From positions 1-64,000 of the forward strand of contig CAVZFC010000029.1 in NCBI GenBank assembly GCA_963774445.1: a stretch of 64,000 bases of DNA, written 5' to 3'. Position numbers and translations under genes: made by a program. Under the pieces are notes generated by a model. The model saw only the letters and a program-made list of their open reading frames with translations. It was not told the DNA's origin and did not search any database. Shown piece by piece: positions 23,196 to 32,925 of the stretch (the stretch's first letter is position 1; each line of letters starts with the position of its first letter). The DNA comes from CAVUQH01 sp963774445 (lineage in GTDB: Bacteria > Myxococcota_A > Polyangia > Haliangiales > Haliangiaceae).

Positions 23196-23997
23196 GCTGC
23201 GCGAGCTGGCCGAGCAGCTGCTCGCCGGGCCCACGCTGGCCGACAAGCTGCGCCCGCTGCCGGCGGGCTGGACCGACGACGCCCCGGGCGCGCCGACCCG
23301 CGTCGATGCGCCGGCCCGGTGCGAGGCGCTGCGCATCCGCGGCTCGCGCGAGGTCAAGGTGCCGCCCGTCGCCGGCATGGCCGACCCGGCGCAGCGCGCG
23401 CGCATTCTCCACGCCCTGGCCAACCACGAGCTGCAGGCGGCCGAGCTGTTCGCCTGGGCGATCCTGGCGTTCGCCGACGCGCCCGGGCCGTTCCGCCGCG
23501 GGCTGGCCGCGATCCTGTCGGACGAGCAGCGCCACCTGGCGCTCTACCTCGAGCGAATGGCGGCGCTGGAAACCGCGCTGGGCGACCACGGGTTAACGGG
23601 TCACTTCTGGAACAAGCTCGACGCGGTGAAGACACCGCTCGCGTTCGTCTGCACGATGGGGCTCACGTTCGAGAGCGCCAACCTCGACTTCGCCCAGGAC
23701 TACGCGCGGGCGGCCGAGGCGGCCGGCGACCAGGCCACGGCCGACGCGCTGGCGCGCGTGCACGAGGACGAGATCCGCCACGTGCGCTTCGCCTGGACCT
23801 GGCTGGACAAGCTGCGGCCGCCGGATCGGTCGCCGTGGCAGACCTACCTCGACACGGTCGAGTGGCCGCTCGGGCCCGGCCGGGCCCGGGGCCGCGAGCT
23901 CTGCGAGGAGAGCCGGCGGCGGGCTGGCCTCGACGACGAATTCGTGGCCGGTCTGGCCGACGCAGCGCCCAAGCGCCCCTCGGGCGCACCGCGCTGA
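23185..23997 (+). CDS. DUF455 ferritin-like family protein
   Basis: The product has 270 residues. It carries the DUF455 pattern: HALANHELQAAELFAWAILAF, then DEQRHLALYLERM, GHFWNKLDAVKTPLAFVC, LTFESANLDFA and HEDEIRHVRFAW. The spaced Glu and ExxH pairs form a ferritin-like four-helix di-metal site, as in MiaE-type oxygenases. Substrate is unknown. No signal peptide is seen, so it is cytoplasmic. It overlaps the end of the first metzincin-like gene by 11 bases, which suggests translational coupling. Confidence 0.85.
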   Translation: MPAELRELAEQLLAGPTLADKLRPLPAGWTDDAPGAPTRVDAPARCEALRIRGSREVKVPPVAGMADPAQRARILHALANHELQAAELFAWAILAFADAPGPFRRGLAAILSDEQRHLALYLERMAALETALGDHGLTGHFWNKLDAVKTPLAFVCTMGLTFESANLDFAQDYARAAEAAGDQATADALARVHEDEIRHVRFAWTWLDKLRPPDRSPWQTYLDTVEWPLGPGRARGRELCEESRRRAGLDDEFVAGLADAAPKRPSGAPR

Positions 23998-24138
23998 GCG
24001 CAAATCGCCCACATCTGCCACTTCGTGGGGATTTTGCACCTGAGGCAGCTGCGTATCAGGTCCTCGGGGCCAAGTGGCCAGCTGTTAGCCCGGCCCCGCT
24101 TCCGCCACCACCGTGCCGCGGGCTATCAATTTCGGGCT

Positions 24139-25533
24139 ATGCAACTACGTCCCCCCGCGTTCGCATCGGCTCTCGCCGTCATCCTGGCACTGCCCCTCGT
24201 CGCCCGCGCGGAGGACAGCCGTCCGCACGGCTCCTACGTCTGGTATCAGCCGCCGGCAGGGATGGCGACCCCCGACGAGACCGAGGCGCCGCAGCCCGGC
24301 ACCGCCGAGGCGCACGCCTCCAACGTCATCTACCTCAACCCGTGCTGGGGCAACTGCACCATCAGCCGCGGCTACCCCGACGACTCGCGGACCAACAAGT
24401 CGAGCATCCCGCGCACGAGCACCTCGACGGTCAGCGAGTTCCAGTTCGGCCAGGCGACCTTCGACGCGGTGGCGGCGTGCGTGCGCGACATGTACGAGCC
24501 GTTCAACATCGAGATCGTCACCGAGGACCCGGGCAACCAGCCGCACTTCGAGGCGATCGTGGCCGGCACCCCGGACGAGGTCGGCATGGGCAGCAACGTC
24601 GGCGGCGTGTCGCCGTTCAGCTGCGGCGTCATCGACAACGCGATCACCTACACCTTCGCCAACATCTACGGCGGCTCGGTGCAGCAGATCTGCGAGGTGA
24701 TCGCGCAGGAGACCGCCCACGCTTTCGGCCTCGAGCACGAGTTCCTGTGCGAAGACCCGATGACCTACCTGTCGGGCTGTGGCAACAAGACCTTCCACGA
24801 CACCGACGCCCAGTGCGGCGAGTTCTCTGCCCGCGCGTGCGACTGCGGCGGCTCGAGCCAGAACTCGGTACAGATGATCACCGCCGAGTTCGGCCCCGGC
24901 GTCCCGACCCCGCCGACGGTCACCATCACCACCCCGCAAGAGGGCGACACCCTGCAGCCCGGCTTCGTCGTCCGCGCCGACGCCATGGACAACGCCTCGG
25001 TCGAGCGGGTCGAGCTGTGGATCAACGGCGTCAAGCAGGCCGAGCTGACCGGCCGGCCGTACGCCTTCACCGCCCCCGACACCATCGGCCAGGGCAACGT
25101 CACCATCGAGGTGCGCGCCTACGACAACCGCGACACCCTGGGCTCGGCCCAGATCAGCGCCGTGCTCGGCGCGCCGTGCGGCGGCAACAACGACTGCGAC
25201 GACGGCGAGGTCTGCGTCGAGGGTCGCTGCGTGCCCGGCCCCGACAGCCCCGGCGGCCTGGGCCAGCCGTGTGAGAACGGCACCGACTGCAACTCGGGCA
25301 TCTGCGCCGACGACGGCGTCGACAAGTACTGCGTCGAAAAGTGCGACTCGAGCTGCCCGGGCGGCTTCGACTGCACCGCCGCCGGCAACGACAGCGTCTG
25401 CTGGCCGTCGGCCGACGGCGGCGGTGGCAGCGGTGGCTGCGCCGCGGGCGGCAACGGCGCCGGCGCCCCGATCGGCTTCCTCCTGGCCCTGGCGCTGGGC
25501 GGCCTGATCTTCCGCCGCCGCCGCGTTGCCTGA
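24139..25533 (+). CDS. Secreted metzincin-like protein with Ig-like domain and MYXO-CTERM-like tail (paralog 2)
   Basis: The product has 464 residues and is a close paralog of the protein at 21837. It has a signal peptide (cut after VARA), QETAHAFGLEHE (190-201) with the same His-to-Gln change at Q190, and CEDPMTYL. An Ig-like domain, the shared segment CVEGRCVPGPDSPGGLG, and a tail with GGC, a hydrophobic helix and RRRRVA complete it. The near-identical stretch NAITYTFANIYGGSVQQICE supports tandem duplication. The ATG at 24139 starts a clean signal peptide; the frame upstream does not look like protein. Its end overlaps the ATP-grasp gene by 8 bases. Confidence 0.82.
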   Translation: MQLRPPAFASALAVILALPLVARAEDSRPHGSYVWYQPPAGMATPDETEAPQPGTAEAHASNVIYLNPCWGNCTISRGYPDDSRTNKSSIPRTSTSTVSEFQFGQATFDAVAACVRDMYEPFNIEIVTEDPGNQPHFEAIVAGTPDEVGMGSNVGGVSPFSCGVIDNAITYTFANIYGGSVQQICEVIAQETAHAFGLEHEFLCEDPMTYLSGCGNKTFHDTDAQCGEFSARACDCGGSSQNSVQMITAEFGPGVPTPPTVTITTPQEGDTLQPGFVVRADAMDNASVERVELWINGVKQAELTGRPYAFTAPDTIGQGNVTIEVRAYDNRDTLGSAQISAVLGAPCGGNNDCDDGEVCVEGRCVPGPDSPGGLGQPCENGTDCNSGICADDGVDKYCVEKCDSSCPGGFDCTAAGNDSVCWPSADGGGGSGGCAAGGNGAGAPIGFLLALALGGLIFRRRRVA

Positions 25534-26653
25534 GGCAGCGCGGCTGATCGCCGGCAACCTCGACCTCGAGGTCGAGCTGGCGCGCGCGGCCGGCGCGACG
25601 ATTCCGGCCCCCCGACGAGCGGTCGCCGAGATGATCTCGGTGGCCGCTTCCACGCTTTCGGTCTTCGCCGGCCCGGGCGATCGGCTGTGGACGCCCGCGC
25701 CGGTTGACCCGGCTCGCGTGCCGGCGGCGCAGCGCGGCGTCACGCTGGTGTCCGGACCGCTGGCGGCTCAGGCGCCGGCCCGCCAGCTGCTCGCCTGGGG
25801 CGAGGCGCCGTCGGTGGCCGCCGTGCGCCGGCCCGCGCCCGCCGCCGATAGGCGCGACGACGCGCCCTGGAGCGAGCAGCTGTGGCGGCTCCACCCGCCG
25901 GTTGACGCGGCCCTGGCCGGCAATCACCGCGGCTTCGCCCACCGCCTGGCCGGCGAGCTCGGCCTGGCGTTGCCGGGCGCGCGCATGGTCGCCAGCGCCG
26001 GCGAGCTGGCGGCGCATCTTCGCACCGGCGGCGCGAGCGAAGGCGACGGCGCCTGGGTGGTCAAGGCCGCCTACTCGGCCGCCGGGCGCGAGCGGGTGCG
26101 CGACCGGGGAACGGCGCCGGCCGCCGACCGCGCGACGCGTATCGACCGACTGCTCGCCCGCGGGCCGCTGCTGTTCGAGCCGTGGGTCGAGCGGGTGGTT
26201 GACATCGGTGTCGCCGGGCTGGTCGACGCCGGCTCCGTGCGGCTGTGGCCACCGCACCGCCTGCAGTCCGACGCGGCCGGGGTGTTCCGGGGCATCGCCA
26301 TCGGCGACGACGACGAGCTCCTTGCCGGCGAGCGCGACGCGATCACGGCGGCCGCCCGCGCGGCCGGCCGGGCGCTGGCCGACATCGGCTACGCCGGCCC
26401 GTTCGGCATCGACGCGTTCGTCTACCGCGACCCGCGCGGCGACCGCCGGCTGGCAGCGCTGGGCGAGATCAACGCGCGCCTCACCTTTGGCCACGTCGCC
26501 CGCGCCCACGCCGAAGCGGCGGGACTGACCCAGGCGCGCTTCGGGCTCGGCCGCGCGGCGCCGCCAGCGCAGGCGACGATTCTCGTCCACCCGGCCGCGC
26601 CCGACTTCACCGCGGCGTGGCTGGCGCCGGCCGATAGCGCGCCACCGCGCTGA
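25526..26653 (+). CDS. ATP-grasp-fold protein
   Basis: The product has 375 residues from a TTG start inside the previous gene. Features of the ATP-grasp fold are AWVVKAAYSAAG (ATP-binding Lys, about 176-187), LLFEPWVERVVDIG, PFGIDAFVY and the metal-binding LGEINARLTFGHVAR near residue 312. Such enzymes join a carboxylate to an amine or thiol through an acyl phosphate, or tag peptides. The first 130 residues are not recognised. No carrier or precursor peptide is obvious nearby. The 3' end overlaps the convergent DUF255 gene by 47 bases. Confidence 0.75.
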   Translation: MPEAARLIAGNLDLEVELARAAGATIPAPRRAVAEMISVAASTLSVFAGPGDRLWTPAPVDPARVPAAQRGVTLVSGPLAAQAPARQLLAWGEAPSVAAVRRPAPAADRRDDAPWSEQLWRLHPPVDAALAGNHRGFAHRLAGELGLALPGARMVASAGELAAHLRTGGASEGDGAWVVKAAYSAAGRERVRDRGTAPAADRATRIDRLLARGPLLFEPWVERVVDIGVAGLVDAGSVRLWPPHRLQSDAAGVFRGIAIGDDDELLAGERDAITAAARAAGRALADIGYAGPFGIDAFVYRDPRGDRRLAALGEINARLTFGHVARAHAEAAGLTQARFGLGRAAPPAQATILVHPAAPDFTAAWLAPADSAPPR

Positions 26654-28985
26654 TCTGCCGGCGGAAGCGCGCGGGGTCGGTGGTCGGCAGCTCGCACCGC
26701 CGATCCTGGCAGACGTAGGCGGTGACGAGGCCGTGCAGCAGGCGCTTGCCGGCGACGATCGGCGCCTGGGCCGCGACCGCGTTGACCTTGGCCGCCGGCA
26801 CGACGACCAGCTCCAGCGACGGCGCGTAGACCGCGCGCAGCTGGGCGAGCATCGGCTCGGCCTGGGCCCGGCGCTCGGGGGTGACGATGACGACCTCGAG
26901 CACCCTGTCGTCGGCGTAGTCGAGGGCGGCCAAGAGATCGGCGACGGCACCCGGCCGATCGCGCAGCGGACCGGCAAACGCCGCCAGCGTGCGATCGGCG
27001 CGCCGGCGATAGTCGTCCTCTCCGGTCAGCTGGTACAGGCGCAGCAGGTTCATCGCCGCGACCGCGTTACCGCTGGGCAGGGAACCATCGTCCCCCGGCT
27101 TGTCGCGGGCCAGGAGCTTTTCCTGATCGTCGGCCGTGCGAAAGAACCCGCCGGCGTCGGGATCCGCGTAGTGCGCGGCCAGCACCCGATCCAGCGCGCG
27201 CGCATGGGCCAACCAGGTCACCTCGCCGCTGGCCTCGAACAGATCGATCAGCCCGGCGATGACGAACGCATAATCCTCGAGGTAGGCGGCCATCCGCGCC
27301 CGCCCGCCGATGATGCTGCGCCGGAGCCGCCCGCCTTCGACCATCGGCCCGGTCAGGAGCGCCGCCACAGTTTTCGCCTGATCGAGATAGGCGGCGCCGC
27401 CGTCGGTGTCGTCGCCGAGCACGCGCGCCGCCCGCGCGAACGCCGACAGCGCCAGCCCGTTCCACCCGGCCAGGATCTTGCCGTCGCGCGGCGGCGGCGG
27501 ACGCTGGGCGCGGCGCTGGTAGAGCCGGTCGGTCGCGCGATCGATCACCGCCCGGGCCGCGGCCTCGGTGAGGTGGTGCTCGGCGGCCACGTCGGCCAGC
27601 GGGCGCGGCGTCCAGAGAATGTTCGCGTCGCCGAAGTTGGGGCCCGAGCTGACGCCAAACCAATCGGCCACCAGCGGCGCGTCGTCACCGAGCAGCTGCT
27701 CGAGCTCGTCTCGCGTCCACAGGAAGAAGGCGCCCTCCGCCCGTCCGCCGCCCGGGGTCGGGCTGTCGGCGTCGGTGGCGGCGTAAAAGCCGCCGTCGGG
27801 AGCCGCCATGTCGCGGCGGAGATAACGAAGGATTTCCCGGGCCACCGCCGCCAGCGTGGGGTCGCCGCTGACCTGGTAGCCATCGAGATAGGCCTGCACC
27901 AGCAGGGCGTTGCCGTAGAGCATCTCTTCGAAGTGGGGCACCAGCCATTTCCGATCGGTCGCGTAGCGGTGGAAGCCGCCGCCGACCTGATCGTGAATGC
28001 CGCCGGCTGCCATCTTGCGCAGGGTGGTCAACGCCATGTCGCGCAGCTCGCCCGAGCCGGCGCGGCGGGCGTAGCGAAGGGCGGTGCGCACCGGCAGCGA
28101 GCTGGGGAACTTGGGCCGGTCGGGGTCGGTGCCGAGGCCGCCCCACACCGGGTCGTACTGCGCGCGCCAGCTGGACGCGGCCTTGCCCATGGCGGTCGCC
28201 GCGTCGACGACGTCGCCGGCCGCGCGGGGCGCGAGCGCGGCTCGCATCGCGTCCCTCAGCTTGCCGGCGCCGGAGATCACCTCCTGGCGCTGATCGGTCC
28301 AGGCGCTCCGGACCCGCTCGAGCAACTCGCTCAGGCCGATCCGCGCGCCGCGTACGCCGGCGCGCGGCGGCACGTAGGTCGTGGCGAAGATCGGCTCACC
28401 CGACGGCGTCAGGAAGAGCGTCATCGGCCAGCCGCCGCCGCCCGAGATCAGCTGCACGGCGGTCATGAAGATGGCGTCGAGGTCCGGACGCTCCTCGCGG
28501 TCGACCTTGATGGCGACGAAGCCCTGGTTGATCTGCCGCGCGATCTCCTCGTCCTCGAACGACTCTTCCTCCATCACGTGACACCAGTGACAGGTCGAGT
28601 AGCCGATCGACAGCAAGATCGGCCGGTCGAGCGAACGCGCGCGAGCCAGCGCGGCGTCGCCCCACGGGTACCAGTTGACCGGGTTGTGTGCGTGCTGCTG
28701 CAGGTACGGGCTGGCCTCGAAGATCAGCCGGTTGGTGTAGCGAGGGCTGCCGTCGGGCCGGAGGTGCCGCGTGTGCGCAGGCCCGCCGCGGGCAGCGGTG
28801 GCCTGGCGCATGCGCTGATACAGCGCCCGAGAAACCGGTTCGACGCCGGGCAAGGCGATGTCGGCCGGGGCCTGCGCCGTGGCGGCGCTCTCGCTGGCGC
28901 CGTTCGGAGCGCTGTCCTTGCACGCCGCCGTGACGAGCGCGACGACACCGACGAGCGCGGCGCCCCAGGCTGTGTGCGCCGCCAT
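26607..28985 (-). CDS. DUF255/YyaL-type thioredoxin-domain lipoprotein
   Basis: The product has 792 residues from the ATG at 28985. The signal ends in VVALVTAAC (lipobox). Residues about 75-240 form the DUF255 thioredoxin-like domain: EASPYLQQHAHNPVNWYPWG, then GYSTCHWCHVMEEESFED with the CxxC pair, and KVDREERPDLD. The remaining 500 residues match the alpha/alpha-barrel of the family (GGIHDQVGGGFHRYATD, PHFEEMLYGNALL, KILAGWNGL). The human relative is SPATA20. The function is unknown; an envelope redox or glycan-related role is only a guess. Most homologues are cytosolic, so the lipobox is notable. Confidence 0.88.
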   Translation of the reverse strand: MAAHTAWGAALVGVVALVTAACKDSAPNGASESAATAQAPADIALPGVEPVSRALYQRMRQATAARGGPAHTRHLRPDGSPRYTNRLIFEASPYLQQHAHNPVNWYPWGDAALARARSLDRPILLSIGYSTCHWCHVMEEESFEDEEIARQINQGFVAIKVDREERPDLDAIFMTAVQLISGGGGWPMTLFLTPSGEPIFATTYVPPRAGVRGARIGLSELLERVRSAWTDQRQEVISGAGKLRDAMRAALAPRAAGDVVDAATAMGKAASSWRAQYDPVWGGLGTDPDRPKFPSSLPVRTALRYARRAGSGELRDMALTTLRKMAAGGIHDQVGGGFHRYATDRKWLVPHFEEMLYGNALLVQAYLDGYQVSGDPTLAAVAREILRYLRRDMAAPDGGFYAATDADSPTPGGGRAEGAFFLWTRDELEQLLGDDAPLVADWFGVSSGPNFGDANILWTPRPLADVAAEHHLTEAAARAVIDRATDRLYQRRAQRPPPPRDGKILAGWNGLALSAFARAARVLGDDTDGGAAYLDQAKTVAALLTGPMVEGGRLRRSIIGGRARMAAYLEDYAFVIAGLIDLFEASGEVTWLAHARALDRVLAAHYADPDAGGFFRTADDQEKLLARDKPGDDGSLPSGNAVAAMNLLRLYQLTGEDDYRRRADRTLAAFAGPLRDRPGAVADLLAALDYADDRVLEVVIVTPERRAQAEPMLAQLRAVYAPSLELVVVPAAKVNAVAAQAPIVAGKRLLHGLVTAYVCQDRRCELPTTDPARFRRQISAVARYRPAPATPR

Positions 28986-28992
28986 GCGCGAT

Positions 28993-29913
28993 CTACTTGG
29001 TGACCACGCGGAGCGCACGCACGCCGCGCACCTCGCCATCGTCGGCGACCTTGCCGCCGTGCCCGATCCACTGCAGCTTGATCAGCCCGCGGCGATTGAC
29101 CCGGAGGATCGGCGTCTGCGCGGCGTCGTTCCACGCGGCCGCGTTAACGGGCACCGGATCACCCTCGCCGATCACCTCGGTGGGCCGGGCCGTCGGACCG
29201 GCGACCATGGCAACGACGTCGCGCAGCGACCAGACCACCCGGCGATCGCCCTGATCGCCGCGGATGTTCATGGTCGGAATGCTGGCGAGCTGCTGCGGGG
29301 TGGGCCGCCGCGCCTGTCCGTCAACCTCGACCTCGAGCGCGGCCAGCGACTGCTTGCCCGCCTGCTCCATCGCCTGCCACTCGCTCTGCGCCCCGGCCGA
29401 CTCGACGCGCACGTGCAGCGCGCTGATCCCGGTCAGTCGCGGCCGCGGATCGCCGGGGCGGCGGAGGCGCCCGCCCTGGCCGTGATAGTTGGGAAACGGA
29501 TTTTTCGGATCGACGAGCGCGACCACCACCTCGCCGCGACGGGTGAGGAACAGGACCGGCTGGGGCCCGGTGTCGGACGCCGGCCGCGCCAGTGCCACCG
29601 ACACGCCGGCCGACGACACCGCCTCGACGACGGCGCCGTCGCGCGCGAACGGCGCGCCGAGCAGGTGCGACAGCTTCCACGCCGAGCGATCACCGTCGGA
29701 GAAGTCCGGCTTCTCGGCGGCCAGACGCGCCTTGTTGATCGGCTCGGCCGGCTGGCCGTCGACCTCGACCGGGATGTGCAGGTCGGCCGGGATGTCCACC
29801 ACCGGCGGCGGCGGCGCGCTGGGGCTGCGCTTGGCCGAGCTCTCCTCGCCGGCCTTGGAGCAGGCGGCGGCTACGACCAGGACGACGGCGGCGCCGAGCG
29901 AAACACGCACCAC
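28993..29913 (-). CDS. Predicted lipoprotein of unknown function
   Basis: The product has 306 residues from a GTG start. The signal ends in VVAAACSKAG (lipobox), followed by a Pro/Ser-rich linker and a body rich in short beta segments (LIKLQWIGHGGKVADDGEV, VRGVRALRVVTK). It stops 7 bases before the DUF255 lipoprotein gene, so the two are probably one operon and work at the same envelope location. Family not recognised; a weak resemblance to molybdopterin-like domains would need a profile search. Confidence 0.7.
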   Translation of the reverse strand: MVRVSLGAAVVLVVAAACSKAGEESSAKRSPSAPPPPVVDIPADLHIPVEVDGQPAEPINKARLAAEKPDFSDGDRSAWKLSHLLGAPFARDGAVVEAVSSAGVSVALARPASDTGPQPVLFLTRRGEVVVALVDPKNPFPNYHGQGGRLRRPGDPRPRLTGISALHVRVESAGAQSEWQAMEQAGKQSLAALEVEVDGQARRPTPQQLASIPTMNIRGDQGDRRVVWSLRDVVAMVAGPTARPTEVIGEGDPVPVNAAAWNDAAQTPILRVNRRGLIKLQWIGHGGKVADDGEVRGVRALRVVTK

Positions 29914-29952
29914 GCCATGGTAGCAGGGAACCGGCGCCGGGGCAGCCCGCGG

Positions 29953-30798
29953 CTACTGGCAGACGGTCGCGCGCAGCGTGACCGTGTCGAGGAAGAAGTT
30001 GGTGTTGAGCGTGGAGTCCTGGGTCGACTCGAGGTGCACGCGGATGGTCTGGCCGCCGTAGCTCCCGGTGAGCGGCATGCTCCAGGCGGTCCAGACGGCG
30101 ATCTCGTCAGTGTTTCCCCAGGTGTAGCCACTGTGAAGCGGCTGATAGGTCTCGAGCACGGTGTTGCTGGTGTTGCGCACCGTAACGGTGAGCTTGTCGT
30201 AGTCGGTGGTGCCGGTCTCCTCGGTGGCGATGTAGCGGTAGCCGCTGACCTGGAGATTGGTGGCGCCGACCGGAATCGCAACGTCCTGATAGATGTTTCG
30301 GGTCGAGCTGTCGAGGCCGCCGAGCCAGGCGCCGTAGGTGCCGCTCTGGGGCGTCACGGGGAACGGGTAGGTCGCGTCGGAGGTCGACAGAATCACCGGA
30401 TAGCCGGCGCCGTTCTCCACCCAGTTGACCGGGCCGCTCTCGAAGTCGGTGTTCAGGAGCAGTTGGACGACCACGTCGGTGCAGCCGGCGTCGGGCGTAC
30501 CCATGGCGTCGGGCGTGCCCATGGCGTCGGGCGTGCCCATGGCATCGGGCGTGTCCATGGCATCGGGCGTGCCCATGGCGTCGGGCGTGCCCGGGGCGGC
30601 GTCCGGGGTCCCCGGGGCGGCGTCGGGGGTGCCCGGGGCGGCATCCGGGGTGCCCGGAGCGGCATCCGGCGGCAGGCCAGCGGCGTCCGGCTGCGGGCCA
30701 ACGGAGCCGTCCGGATCGGCCTTGCCCGCGGTCGCGCAGCCGACCGCGAACGCCGCGACCAGCAACCACGCACCGACACCGTTTGACGCGAGCCTCAC
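29953..30798 (-). CDS. Repeat-linker lipoprotein with C-terminal beta domain
   Basis: The product has 281 residues from the GTG at 30798; a TTG at 30834 would add 12 residues. The signal ends in LLVAAFAVGCATAG. It is followed by about 60 residues of PDAAPGT (x4) and PDAMGT-like (x5) repeats and then a beta-rich domain of about 180 residues (NTDFESGPVNWVENGAGYP, YGAWLGGLDSSTRNIYQDV, IRVHLESTQDST). That domain resembles carbohydrate-binding or pre-peptidase sandwich modules. The layout is typical of myxobacterial surface lipoproteins with flexible stalks. It is divergent from the sirtuin. Confidence 0.72.
   Translation of the reverse strand: MRLASNGVGAWLLVAAFAVGCATAGKADPDGSVGPQPDAAGLPPDAAPGTPDAAPGTPDAAPGTPDAAPGTPDAMGTPDAMDTPDAMGTPDAMGTPDAMGTPDAGCTDVVVQLLLNTDFESGPVNWVENGAGYPVILSTSDATYPFPVTPQSGTYGAWLGGLDSSTRNIYQDVAIPVGATNLQVSGYRYIATEETGTTDYDKLTVTVRNTSNTVLETYQPLHSGYTWGNTDEIAVWTAWSMPLTGSYGGQTIRVHLESTQDSTLNTNFFLDTVTLRATVCQ
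30488..30671. repeat. Coding tandem repeats of 18 and 21 bp
   Basis: Five 18-base units (about 30488-30588) encode PDAMGT-type repeats and four 21-base units (about 30589-30671) encode PDAAPGT. Base identity between copies is very high, so recent expansion by slippage is likely. Both unit lengths keep the frame. Confidence 0.9.
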
Positions 30799-30882
30799 GC
30801 TCGGACTGTCGCAAAGCCGCCCGAGAGCTGGCAAGGACGAATCGCACGCCGGCGCCGCAGGTGACTATCAACAGATGGCAGA

Positions 30883-30909
30883 TTGGACCTTGACCCGTCC
30901 TCATATAGT
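30883..30909 (+). promoter_or_regulatory. Promoter-like TTGGAC / TATAGT, sirtuin gene
   Basis: TTGGAC (30883-30888) is 15 bases before TATAGT (30904-30909), which is 6 bases before the ATG at 30916. An alternative pair is TTGACC (30890-30895) and TATACA (30911-30916). No Shine-Dalgarno is present, so the transcript is likely leaderless. Confidence 0.4.
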
Positions 30910-30915
30910 GTATAC

Positions 30916-31728
<813 letters not shown>

Positions 31729-31735
31729 CGAGAAT

Positions 31736-31754
31736 GGCGGCCTCGCCGGCCGCC
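31736..31754. terminator. Possible terminator hairpin after sirtuin gene
   Basis: GGCGGCC-TCGCC-GGCCGCC forms a perfect 7-base stem, 8 bases after the stop codon. No U-tract follows, so factor-independent termination is uncertain. Confidence 0.35.
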
Positions 31755-31835
31755 GAAGGTGCGGTGGACCGTCGACTCGCGCAGCGTGCCGGCGAGTAGC
31801 AGGGCGTCACCGGCGAATCGTGCAATCATGCGCGG

Positions 31836-32849
31836 GTGACCCTCGACCCGCCCGCCGAGCATCTCGTGGACCGCCTGGTTCGCGCACTGTCGCGCCGCGT
31901 GGGAATGATCGGGCCGGCGCCGGTGGCGCGGGCACTGTCGACGATCCGCCAGGCGGCCGTCGAACGGGCGATCGGAGCGCGCCGGGTCCGGGCCGACGCG
32001 CTGGGCGCCGCCATCGACGCGGGCGAGGCAGGGGCACGCCAACAGCTGTCGGATCTGGCGGACGCTGCGCTGGCCGAGATGCGTGCCGACGTGCGCGCGC
32101 GCGCCGCCAGCGCCGGGCTGCTACAGCGGATCGCCGCCGAGAGCGACGCCCGCTGGGCCGACTGCGAGGAGGGCGAGTATCTGGACGATCCGGGCCTGGA
32201 CGAGGGGCTGCGCCAACGGATCATGAGCGATCTGGATGCGCTGAACGGCCTGCTCGACGCCTATGACGTCTTCCTCGAGCACATGTTGCCGCTCGCCGCG
32301 AGCGGGCGGACGACGCGGGTGCTCGATCTGGCGGCCGGCCACGGCGGGTTCGCGCTGGCGGCGGCGCGGGAAGCGCGAGCGCGCGGGCTCGACGTGCGCT
32401 TCACCGCCAGCGACATCAAGCGCGAGTACCTCGACCTCGGCGCCGAGATCGCCGCGCGCGAGGAGTTGCCGGTGGAGTTCCGGGTGCAAGATGCCCTGGA
32501 CCTTTCGAACCTGGCGAACGGCGCGTTCGATCTGATCACGTGCACGCAGTCGCTGCACCACTTTCCACCGGGCCTGGTGGCGGTGATGTTTCGCGCGGCG
32601 GCGCGGGCGGCGGCGCGCGGCGTGGTGTTCCTCGACGGCTGCCGCAGCGCGATGGTCGGTGTGGCGCTGGCCGGCGTCGGGTTGATACGCTTTCGCAACC
32701 GCGCCTTCGCCCACGACGCGTGGGTGTCAGCCCGGCGCTTCTACGTGCCCGAGGAGCTGGATCTCCTGGCGCGGCTGGGCAGCTGGGGGGATGCCGTGGA
32801 GGCGCGGTGGGTGCCACCGGGATATTGCCTGCTGCGCCAGCGGGCGTAG
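31836..32849 (+). CDS. SAM-dependent methyltransferase
   Basis: The product has 337 residues from a GTG start. The class I fold covers about 145-335: motif I VLDLAAGHGGFALAAA (about 165), an acidic residue after beta-2 in FTASDIKREYLDLG, and motif IV-like FDLITCTQSLHHFPPG. The His-His-Phe segment after motif IV is common in small-molecule methyltransferases. The N-terminal 140 residues are helical and unassigned. The substrate is unknown. It is convergent with the MoaD-like/AOR operon across a long inverted repeat. Confidence 0.82.
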   Translation: MTLDPPAEHLVDRLVRALSRRVGMIGPAPVARALSTIRQAAVERAIGARRVRADALGAAIDAGEAGARQQLSDLADAALAEMRADVRARAASAGLLQRIAAESDARWADCEEGEYLDDPGLDEGLRQRIMSDLDALNGLLDAYDVFLEHMLPLAASGRTTRVLDLAAGHGGFALAAAREARARGLDVRFTASDIKREYLDLGAEIAAREELPVEFRVQDALDLSNLANGAFDLITCTQSLHHFPPGLVAVMFRAAARAAARGVVFLDGCRSAMVGVALAGVGLIRFRNRAFAHDAWVSARRFYVPEELDLLARLGSWGDAVEARWVPPGYCLLRQRA

Positions 32850-32870
32850 GCGCGCACGGCCGGCCGCCGC

Positions 32871-32925
32871 CTAGAGCGACGACCGGTTTACGAACGCTCG
32901 CGTCGCAAACCGATCGCCGCTCTAG
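32871..32925. terminator. 19-bp inverted repeat between convergent genes
   Basis: Arms 32871-32889 (CTAGAGCGACGACCGGTTT) and 32907-32925 pair over 19 positions with two mismatches. In the minus-strand RNA both become G-U pairs. The distal arm includes the stop codon of the MoaD-like gene. It is probably a bidirectional terminator or 3' stabiliser. No U-tract follows. Confidence 0.55.

Noticed and set aside
30488..30671. CRISPR array
   Set aside because: Units are contiguous, in frame and without unique spacers, so this is a coding tandem repeat.
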